A stretch of DNA of 64,000 nt, from positions 28,165 to 92,164 of the forward strand of contig NZ_LR722666.1 in NCBI RefSeq assembly GCF_902500225.1. The letters run 5' to 3'. The notes below the pieces were generated by a model, which did no database searches, had not been told where the DNA came from, and saw only the letters and a program-made list of their open reading frames with translations. Of this stretch, positions 57,806-64,000 are shown piece after piece (position 1 is the first letter of the stretch; each line of letters begins with the position of its first letter). The stretch comes from Buttiauxella massiliensis (GTDB lineage Bacteria; Pseudomonadota; Gammaproteobacteria; Enterobacterales; Enterobacteriaceae). The translations under genes were made by a program, and so were the position numbers.

Positions 57806-58597
57806 TTAATTCATGAACTGAAGGTTTAATCCGAAGAAAATCTGCCAGTGAGGTTGTCCTGGACCACGGTCTGCAACCGAGCCTTGAGGCTCCACAAAGA
57901 AGTTATAAACAGTTTTACCTTGTTTAATAACTTGCCCAACACCTAACCCCATCGGAATACTGTAGCCGTCATTCTGGAAGTTATAGACCCAGATAGGGGC
58001 CGCTCGCAGGTAAGTGCCGCCACCCAACTGATAGAATAAAAATGGCTGTAAAGTGCCCAGATTCACATTACTGCGGTTGTCTTCTCCGGCAAAGCTATGC
58101 TGCCATGAGGCCAAATAACCGTACTGGAATTTTGGCGAGCTGGCATCGAAGAGCACATTAACCAGACCTGCAGACCATTTCTCTGTTCCCAGCGCATCTT
58201 CAGTTGCTGTCGGCGCCGTAATTTGCGGACCGAAACCAAAACTCACTGCCGGATTGCCGGTATCAATAAGCCATGACGCAAATAAGTTCAGATCACCTAA
58301 ACCTGTTTTATGACCACCGCCAGGCGCAACCGGATAGGTATTAATCGGTAATGAACCCCGTAATAGCCATTTGCTATCGCCTAATGAAAAAGGCTGCGCA
58401 TAACGGAACCAGAACTGATTGGCATCCTGGTCCGTACCGCTCACATCCCCGATGTAATAGTTCTGCATATTAAATGCAGTCATATTCGCCAGAGGGTTAT
58501 TTGCCTGTGCTGCATCCGGGGCATGGTCTTGCGCGGCATAGGCATAAGAGGAACCAAGGCATAATATTGAAGGCAAAATCGAGTATGAAAGACGCAT
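57806..58597 (-). CDS. Outer-membrane beta-barrel of the PF13557 (phenol MetA-like) type
   Basis: 263 residues. Signal peptide ([21 protein letters not shown], cleavage before AQDHA). The mature part is amphipathic strands ending in Phe-rich [10 protein letters not shown], a typical barrel C-terminus. Family-like motifs are [40 protein letters not shown] and [15 protein letters not shown], from memory those of the Phenol_MetA_deg family of putative channel proteins. It follows the alkylsulfatase by 51 bases on the same strand, so probably one transcript. Likely role: uptake or release of a hydrophobic substrate or product. Start at 58597 chosen for the signal peptide. Confidence 0.75.
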   Translation of the reverse strand: MRLSYSILPSILCLGSSYAYAAQDHAPDAAQANNPLANMTAFNMQNYYIGDVSGTDQDANQFWFRYAQPFSLGDSKWLLRGSLPINTYPVAPGGGHKTGLGDLNLFASWLIDTGNPAVSFGFGPQITAPTATEDALGTEKWSAGLVNVLFDASSPKFQYGYLASWQHSFAGEDNRSNVNLGTLQPFLFYQLGGGTYLRAAPIWVYNFQNDGYSIPMGLGVGQVIKQGKTVYNFFVEPQGSVADRGPGQPHWQIFFGLNLQFMN

Positions 58598-58648
58598 GGC
58601 ATTACCTGAAGTAAGTCCCCTGCAGCACTGGGGCCGCAGGGGCATTAT

Positions 58649-60628
58649 TTATGGTGTTACGATATTGAACCAGAACTCGAACTTGTCCATATAGCCCAGC
58701 ATCTCATCGAGCTTCGCACCATTCCCTGTGACCTTAACCTCGCCTTTATCTTCAGCCTGCTTCAGGGTTTCTTCTTTCAGGATGATTTTATTGAGCGTGT
58801 CACGGTTCAGAGCAATCGTGGCATCAGCGTCTTTCGCTTCAGCATTTGGCGTATGGTTTAGCACGCCGTTTTCCAGCTCCAGCTTGTACTTACCGCCGTC
58901 GCTACCCAGGTCGATATTAAATACCGCCTTGGCATTACCCGCTTTTTCACCGTTGATATGTACCGCCAGGAAATCGAAGAACATTTCTGGTGTCATCGCA
59001 CGAACGGTATCCGGGCTTGCGGTATTCGGTGTTGGTCCTTTAACCACACCATTCCGCAACTCCTGAGCACCGGTCAGGTAGAAGTTACGCCATGGGCCAG
59101 ACTCCGCCTGGTAACCCAGTTGCTCCAGTGCGTCCGCTTCCAGGTTACGCGCATTCTGATTATTTGGATCGGCAAACACCACTTTACTCACTACCTGAGC
59201 AACCCAACGGTAGTTACCCTGGTCAAAGTCGATTTTCGCTTTCTGAAGAATCGCATCGGCACCGCCCATGTATTCAACAAATTTCTTAGCCGCTTCTTCC
59301 GGCGGTAATTCATCAAGCGTTGCCGGGTTGCCATCGAACCAGCCGAGATACAGCACATAGGTTGCTTTCACGTCATGGCTTATGGAGCCGTAATAACCGC
59401 GGTTAGCCCAGGTTTTCGCCAGGCTGTCGGGTAGTTTGAAGTTGGCAGCAATTTCATCTCGTGTCAGGCCTTCGTTGGCCATCCGCAGGGTCTGGTCGTT
59501 GATATAACGATACAGGTCACGCTGGCTTTTCAGCAGGCCAACAACGTTTTCGTTACCCCAGGTCGGCCAGTGGTGCTGAGCCATAATGATTTCGGCTTTG
59601 TCACCCCAACGCACGATGGCTTCGTTGATGTATTTTGACCATGGTAGTGGTTCACGAATTTTCGCGCCGCGCAGCGAGTAGGTATTGTGCAGAGTGTGAG
59701 TCACATCCTCTGCGGCTTCGATGAGTTTCTTCTCTTCGATGAACCACAACATTTCAGACGGGGCTTCCGAACCCGGCGCCAACATAAAATCGTAAGTCAG
59801 ACCATCAATGACTTCTTTCTGGCCATCTTTCTCGATGATATTCGTTGGTGCAATCAGCGTCACGGTACCCGCTGATGTGGTGGTGCCAAGACCTGCGCCG
59901 ACCTGGCCGGTGGCTTCAGGTTTCAGGAGGTTGCCATACATATAGCTGGCACGGCGGCTCATGACATTGCCCGCCATAATGTTTTCCGCTACTGCTGCTT
60001 CCATGAAGCCTGCTGGCGCATAAACTTTGACCTTCCCGGATTTCACATCCGCTTCATCGACCACACCGCGCACGCCGCCATAGTGGTCAACGTGGCTATG
60101 GGTATAAATGATGGCGACAACAGGTTTATTACCGCGATTTTTGAAGTACAAATCCATGCCGACTTTTGCTGTTTCCGCTGAAACAAGCGGGTCAACGACG
60201 GTAATCCCTTCTTTACCTTCAATGATAGTCATGTTGGATAAATCAAGGTTACGGATCTGGTAAACACCCTCAGTCACTTCAAACAGACCGCTGATATTGA
60301 TCAACTGAGACTGCCGCCAAAGGCTCGGGTTTACAGTGTCAGGGGATTTTTCCCCTTCTTTGATAAATGCATACTGTTGCGGGTTCCAGATAACATTTCC
60401 CTGTTCGCCTTTAATCACGTCCTGAGGTAAAGCGGCGATAAAGCCTTTGTGAGCATTCGTGAAGTCGGTGTTATCGGAGAAAGGAAGCTGGTTATAAAGT
60501 GCATCGTTAGCTTGCTTTGTTGAAGCGGTGGCACCTTTTGGTGCTTCCTGCGCGAACAAAGGTGTCAGTGCGCTGGAAGAGAGTAACCCTGCCAGTGCAA
60601 GACTTTTGACGATCAACGTAAGTCTCAT
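58649..60628 (-). CDS. Periplasmic alkylsulfatase (SdsA/YjcS family)
   Basis: 659 residues. Signal peptide (about 1-26, ending LFAQ). Metallo-beta-lactamase domain with zinc motif THSHVDH at 176-182, later ligands in EDVTHTLHN and AQHHWPTWGN, then the alkylsulfatase dimerisation domain and a C-terminal SCP2-like domain (VFNIDLGSDGGKYKLELENG). Cleaves primary alkyl sulfates such as dodecyl sulfate to alcohol and sulfate. Close to E. coli YjcS by plan. Neighbours are a barrel protein and two DUF1254 proteins, all exported. Confidence 0.92.
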   Translation of the reverse strand: MRLTLIVKSLALAGLLSSSALTPLFAQEAPKGATASTKQANDALYNQLPFSDNTDFTNAHKGFIAALPQDVIKGEQGNVIWNPQQYAFIKEGEKSPDTVNPSLWRQSQLINISGLFEVTEGVYQIRNLDLSNMTIIEGKEGITVVDPLVSAETAKVGMDLYFKNRGNKPVVAIIYTHSHVDHYGGVRGVVDEADVKSGKVKVYAPAGFMEAAVAENIMAGNVMSRRASYMYGNLLKPEATGQVGAGLGTTTSAGTVTLIAPTNIIEKDGQKEVIDGLTYDFMLAPGSEAPSEMLWFIEEKKLIEAAEDVTHTLHNTYSLRGAKIREPLPWSKYINEAIVRWGDKAEIIMAQHHWPTWGNENVVGLLKSQRDLYRYINDQTLRMANEGLTRDEIAANFKLPDSLAKTWANRGYYGSISHDVKATYVLYLGWFDGNPATLDELPPEEAAKKFVEYMGGADAILQKAKIDFDQGNYRWVAQVVSKVVFADPNNQNARNLEADALEQLGYQAESGPWRNFYLTGAQELRNGVVKGPTPNTASPDTVRAMTPEMFFDFLAVHINGEKAGNAKAVFNIDLGSDGGKYKLELENGVLNHTPNAEAKDADATIALNRDTLNKIILKEETLKQAEDKGEVKVTGNGAKLDEMLGYMDKFEFWFNIVTP

Positions 60629-60713
60629 TTGAATCCCTCATGTGAAAACCTTCTAACTACTTAGCCTTACCGAATAATTACTTCTGGAAATCATTCGTTA
60701 ATTCAAATAATAA

Positions 60714-60732
60714 AAATGGTCGCTGACCATTT
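60714..60732. promoter_or_regulatory. Candidate operator upstream of the alkylsulfatase
   Basis: AAATGGTC-GCT-GACCATTT, perfect 8-bp arms, 86 bases before the alkylsulfatase ATG in AT-rich DNA. Size and symmetry fit a TetR- or LysR-type repressor site; no regulator gene is visible in the window. Confidence 0.5.
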
Positions 60733-60913
60733 CTATTTTTTAAATATAACCAAGGAGTTACATTTCACCACTTATGGATACAAATAAATTATGTTTGCAC
60801 GACTCTAGTTCTTTAGCTCATTTAGCAAGTGGCGTAAGTCCGCTTCATGCTCAGCGCAGTCTGAAAGCGTTGTTGCTGGCAGACTCTGTATACTCGAAAA
60901 CAAGTCAGCCCAA

Positions 60914-60944
60914 AGGGTCCGTAATTAAAGATATTACGGACCCT
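60914..60944 (-). terminator. Hairpin after the first DUF1254 gene
   Basis: Perfect 12-bp arms AGGGTCCGTAAT/ATTACGGACCCT with a 7-base loop, 62 bases past the DUF1254 stop. No T-tract on either strand, so a strong stem of uncertain role (terminator, mRNA end or operator). Confidence 0.5.
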
Positions 60945-61005
60945 TACACAGCGACTCTCTCAGCCTGTCTCTGAGGGATTTACACTGCATCAACACCAAC
61001 TATCA

Positions 61006-62424
61006 TCATTGACTTTTTGTCACCTGCGGTAGTTTCCATTCATTCTTCATGACAGCGTCCTTCGGCTGATACATACGGAATAGCAGATAGAAGTTGCCCT
61101 CAGGTGCCGGTAACCAGTTTACCTTCGGATCGGTAGGTTTTTTGTGGCTAAGAGAAACAGTAATACTGCCATCAGAACCCTTAACCAGGCCTTCCGTGTC
61201 GGTCCCCACTTTGTAGCGATTCAGCTCGTTGTTAACCAGCATTTTGGTTTTGGCATCGTACATGGTGATTGACCAGAAGGCGTTCACCGGAGGCTCGCTC
61301 GGCAGCTTGATGGTGTAATCATTAGCCCCTGTCAGCGGCTGATTCTCGCTGTCGTTATAGCGGATAGGGTAGACGGCCTCTTTCTCACCCTGTCCACCAA
61401 GGTACGGCCCGGAAACTAACGCACGCAGTGGGTAGTTATAGCCAAAGGAATCCAGCCCCCGCACGTAACTCCAGCCGTTTCGGTCTTCGGAGGTACTGGT
61501 CAACGTTGAAGCCGCTACACTTGGCGCATCTGCCAGGCCGCGCTTCACGCCATCTGTCATCACCTTTGGCACAGTTTCAGGGTTAAATCCGCTGTCCGTC
61601 AGGCCAATACGACTGAACTGCCCGAACAAACCTTTATCCTCAGGTTTGACCGGGTTCTCTTTTATCGCAGCGGCTAACAGGCGGAAGAAATCGAGGCCAT
61701 CATTTTTCAATTCAGGCAGCGGCGGCAGGGTGTCGGAATAAACTTTCCCGCTAAGTGAAGTGAGTTTAAATTCATTTTGTAGCTGATGAAGAGGCGCCAT
61801 GTCCTCGCCCTGTTTGACGCGCAAACGCCCCCACAGCCAGATTTTGTTGGTTGAAACATGCAGTACTTTCGCATCGGCGGGCAGCTCGCCTTTCCAGCCT
61901 GGTGGGACTAAGACGAATTTCCCCGCCTGCGTGCCGGTGGTTCTTCTGCCGATGTAGTGCTCCAGCTCCTGCCACATATTGAATACATCAACCACGTAAT
62001 AGCGATCCTGCGTATCAGGAACGGTGAGGATGTAAGGCTCATCCAGCTTGACCACTGCGCTCATGTACAGCGTGTCGTTGTTGGCGGTAGGCATATCTTT
62101 TGCGTCAGGTGTCGCCAGTTCCGTCGCCCAGCCAATCTGGTTAAGAGGTGCGTGGTAACTGGTTGCCGGTTTTGGTGATGGCACGTTGGTGTAATCACGC
62201 ACTACTTGTTCCATACGCACGATCGGGTATCCCCAACTCCAGGCAGAAATTGCCGAGCTGTAACCGTCAACATCAAGGCCTTTGTTAACCACGTCCGGCG
62301 TGCCCTGCAATGTCAGCAAAGGATCATGCCAGGTTTGCGCCTGGGTCTGTGCCAGCGTGAGGGAAGAAGTACCGAGCAATCCGGTCAACAGGATCGCTTT
62401 AGTTAAAGGTTTTAGATTAATCAT
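61006..62424 (-). CDS. Exported DUF1254/DUF1214 protein
   Basis: 472 residues. Signal peptide (MINLKPLTKAILLTGLLGTS to about LAQTQA). DUF1254 domain (about 55-190: PTANNDTLYMSAVVKLDEPY, RYYVVDVFNMWQ, GRRTTGTQAGKFVLVPPGW) and C-terminal DUF1214 domain (about 350-465: NAFWSITMYDAKTKMLV, then NWLPAPEGNFYLLFRMYQP). Function unknown in the family. Start at 62424, spaced from AAAGGAA; an ATG two codons earlier is too close. Same strand as the alkylsulfatase but 377 bases away. Confidence 0.88.
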   Translation of the reverse strand: MINLKPLTKAILLTGLLGTSSLTLAQTQAQTWHDPLLTLQGTPDVVNKGLDVDGYSSAISAWSWGYPIVRMEQVVRDYTNVPSPKPATSYHAPLNQIGWATELATPDAKDMPTANNDTLYMSAVVKLDEPYILTVPDTQDRYYVVDVFNMWQELEHYIGRRTTGTQAGKFVLVPPGWKGELPADAKVLHVSTNKIWLWGRLRVKQGEDMAPLHQLQNEFKLTSLSGKVYSDTLPPLPELKNDGLDFFRLLAAAIKENPVKPEDKGLFGQFSRIGLTDSGFNPETVPKVMTDGVKRGLADAPSVAASTLTSTSEDRNGWSYVRGLDSFGYNYPLRALVSGPYLGGQGEKEAVYPIRYNDSENQPLTGANDYTIKLPSEPPVNAFWSITMYDAKTKMLVNNELNRYKVGTDTEGLVKGSDGSITVSLSHKKPTDPKVNWLPAPEGNFYLLFRMYQPKDAVMKNEWKLPQVTKSQ

Positions 62425-62475
62425 TGGCATTTCCTTTCAGGTAAATATGTTCAGTGATGTCTGGTTTTGTATGAA

Positions 62476-63900
62476 TCACAGGCTGACTAACTCGAAGTCA
62501 TTCAACCTAAACGTTTTATTGTTGAGTTCTTCAGTTGGACCATAAAAGCGCATCGCGGGTAATGGACGCTTCCCGCTGGTGGGTATCCAGTTATTTTCCA
62601 GCCCCAGAGGGGCTTGCGGCCCGACGTAAATATTGACGCTGCCGTCGGCTTCTTTTTTCATTTTGTCCATGTCATACGAGGACAAGGTGGTTCTTTCTGA
62701 TGGGCTGTAAATAAAGGACATGGTGTCACGGTTATAAACGGTTAATGCCCAGAATTGTTTAACCGGCATTTTGGTAGGGATATTAATTTTATATAACTTA
62801 CCCGCCGCGAGCAGGTTTCCATTCTTATCAGCCATCGACATCAGATATTGCGTCGCGGGAGAGTCGGTCAGTTCTTTCGGCATATAAGTACACCAGAAAT
62901 ACTCTGCGGCCCGTTCAATAATGTCGGTCTTATCGTCGTAGACGAAGGTGAATGTTTTATTTTTATCGGCCATCAGCAGAGACGCATAATGCCTGTCCGG
63001 CCAGTACAGCTTGTCTTTGGGAATATTATCGAACCAGTTTTGCAGATAAAACCAGGCATCAATGGCCGCCTGACGTAATGCTTTTGTGGTTTTTTCATCG
63101 GGATTAAAAGCCTCATCTTGCTTAATGCCCAGCGAAGAAAGCATGCCCATCATGATTTTGTCCTGTTCCCGCACAGGCTCTACGCTGGCTATCGCATGCA
63201 GGTCTTTGAAATGTCGCTCATCGTAATAGGGCAGCGTCGGGTAACGGTCATTAATGGGATCGACAAAGCGCTGCGTGGGCGGTGAATCCGCTTGCGATAA
63301 ATTGTACATCCGCAGGCGTTTTGAATAATGGTAGGCATCTTGCGAAGTTTTGCCTGCAACAGGTACGGAACGGAAAGCGAAAGCAACGCGGTAATTAGGC
63401 GACGGGATGTGGATATAACCGGGAGGCACCGTCTCTTTATAGCCTGGCGGAGTTAATAAAAACTTGCCCCCTTTGCCTTTATCAAGCCCTGCCGGGCCAA
63501 CGTCGGCAATGGTGAATTGCCAGGCATCCACTATCTGCCCGTACAGGCTGCCATCGCTTCCCGCTGCGGGTAATTCCAGAACAACCGGCCCATTGCGCAA
63601 GTCGGTAAAAGCGGTGATGTAAGGTGTAGTGCTGTTCGCGGTAATGGCTTCAAGCTTAGGTGTTGCCGGGGCTGAGTAAGCGATTATGTCATTATCCTTT
63701 AGCCCCAAATTTTCAAATGCTGCGCGGCGAAAACTGTAAATCGCTACCGCAGGCATGTAGCACAACACCGCTTCAAAAGCGCGCTGATACTTGATTTGAT
63801 AATCAAAGTCAGTGACCGAACACATGGAGTTAGCGGGAGGGAGACCACCGAGAGTTTCCCCTTTAAATACGCATTGACCCGTCCTAAATAGCGTTGACAC
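62476..63900 (-). CDS. Second DUF1254/DUF1214 protein, 5' end replaced by an IS3 element
   Basis: Frame of 474 codons from a GTG at 63900. The DUF1254 half (ITANSTTPYITAFTDLRNG, GKFLLTPPGYKETVPPGY) and DUF1214 half (KQFWALTVYNRDTMSFIY, NWIPTSGKRPLPAMRFYGP) are intact. The first nine codons (VSTLFRTGQ) are written in the terminal repeat of the IS3-family element at 63875, so the native start and signal peptide have been cut off. No ribosome site precedes the GTG. It was probably once periplasmic like its neighbour; as it stands it may be unexpressed or cytoplasmic. It lies 51 bases upstream of the other DUF1254 gene, likely one operon originally. Confidence 0.8.
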   Translation of the reverse strand: MSTLFRTGQCVFKGETLGGLPPANSMCSVTDFDYQIKYQRAFEAVLCYMPAVAIYSFRRAAFENLGLKDNDIIAYSAPATPKLEAITANSTTPYITAFTDLRNGPVVLELPAAGSDGSLYGQIVDAWQFTIADVGPAGLDKGKGGKFLLTPPGYKETVPPGYIHIPSPNYRVAFAFRSVPVAGKTSQDAYHYSKRLRMYNLSQADSPPTQRFVDPINDRYPTLPYYDERHFKDLHAIASVEPVREQDKIMMGMLSSLGIKQDEAFNPDEKTTKALRQAAIDAWFYLQNWFDNIPKDKLYWPDRHYASLLMADKNKTFTFVYDDKTDIIERAAEYFWCTYMPKELTDSPATQYLMSMADKNGNLLAAGKLYKINIPTKMPVKQFWALTVYNRDTMSFIYSPSERTTLSSYDMDKMKKEADGSVNIYVGPQAPLGLENNWIPTSGKRPLPAMRFYGPTEELNNKTFRLNDFELVSL

Positions 63901-64000
63901 ATTTAACTCGTACTATGAGGAAAATGTGATGAACCAGTACGTTAAACGCACGCAACGCGATTACCCTCTATCCTTTAAATTGGCCGTTGTCGAACAAGTC
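63875..64000 (+). mobile_element. IS3-family insertion sequence, left end
   Basis: The left terminal repeat begins TGACCCGTCCTAAATAGCG at 63875 and the transposase orfA starts at 63929. The element runs off the window. The junction with host DNA lies inside the DUF1254 reading frame. Confidence 0.8.
63929..64000 (+). CDS. IS3-family transposase OrfA, partial
   Basis: First 24 codons, MNQYVKRTQRDYPLSFKLAV then VEQV, the start of the helix-turn-helix of IS3-family OrfA proteins with the typical YPLSFKL..VEQVE opening. GAGGAAAATGTG precedes the ATG. The frame is open at the window edge. Confidence 0.82.
   Translation, partial: MNQYVKRTQRDYPLSFKLAVVEQV

Larger units (their letters stand above)
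60629..61005. promoter_or_regulatory. Alkylsulfatase promoter region
   Basis: 377 bases without a gene between the DUF1254 gene and the alkylsulfatase. It contains two strong palindromes listed separately (60714-60732 and 60914-60944) and an AT-rich block (about 60700-60760) suited to a promoter reading leftwards. Confidence 0.5.

Noticed and set aside
60774..60974. 66-codon plus-strand frame between the alkylsulfatase and DUF1254 genes
   Set aside because: No ribosome site, overlaps the 12-bp-arm hairpin, and its composition is not protein-like.

Overview
This is an ordinary enterobacterial chromosome backbone with three accessory patches. The gene order ynhF-sodB-mepH-grxD-rnt-gloA-nemA-nemR-ydhL-ydhF-sodC-ydhKJI-slyA-slyB-anmK-mliC-pdxH-tyrS-pdxY-gstA-dtpA-nth-rsxEGDCBA-ydgK-cnu-ydgJ-speG-ynfB-ynfA-rspA matches the known E. 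coli/Salmonella map. The proteins are close to, but not identical with, E. coli. Several E. coli genes are missing at their usual places (ydhP, blr, add, ompW, tonB) and others are present instead. I infer a member of the Enterobacteriaceae outside Escherichia/Salmonella (Buttiauxella, Kluyvera or a similar genus); the genus cannot be fixed from the sequence alone.

Layout. 0.1-5.7 kb: superoxide, peptidoglycan and RNA housekeeping genes plus the nemR-nemA-gloA electrophile/methylglyoxal operon with two NemR-type palindromes. 5.8-7.4 kb: an EptA/MCR-family phosphoethanolamine transferase inserted between nemR and ydhL. 7.6-21.1 kb: ydhL to dtpA, including SlyA with a perfect operator, vitamin B6 genes, tyrS and an ERIC element. 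21.7-28.5 kb: nth and the complete rsx electron-transport operon. 28.5-38.6 kb: cnu, ydgJ, speG, ynfBA, and an uninterrupted rspA-rspB-MFS-ydfI sugar-acid catabolic run with its GntR regulator RspR, then ydfG. 38.9-44.8 kb: an inserted purine-catabolic operon guaD-xdhA-xdhB-xdhC preceded by two PurR-type boxes. 44.8-51.7 kb: dcp, yciA, yciB, yciC; between yciA and yciB lies a decayed P22-like prophage fragment (ejection-protein tail, three lipoprotein genes, the C-terminal half of an Mnt-like repressor, a tailspike-like piece).

51.9-64.0 kb is the most variable part: a DUF523/DUF1722 protein, a MerR-type regulator, a Blc lipocalin, ydfZ with a class II FNR-type promoter, an APH(6)/StrB-like kinase, and a graveyard of fragments (tyrosine recombinase tail, BrnA-like antitoxin tail, IS30 transposase head). 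It ends in a four-gene export-targeted cluster (PF13557-like outer-membrane barrel, alkylsulfatase, two DUF1254/DUF1214 proteins). An IS3-family element has cut off the 5' end of the last DUF1254 gene and runs out of the window.

The best candidates for something undescribed are the alkylsulfatase/DUF1254/barrel cluster and the PurR-box-controlled guaD-xdh operon. The P22 immI-like relic and a short MITE that forms most of the sodB leader are also notable. All functional calls rest on reading protein motifs and remembered family sequences; no database search was run.
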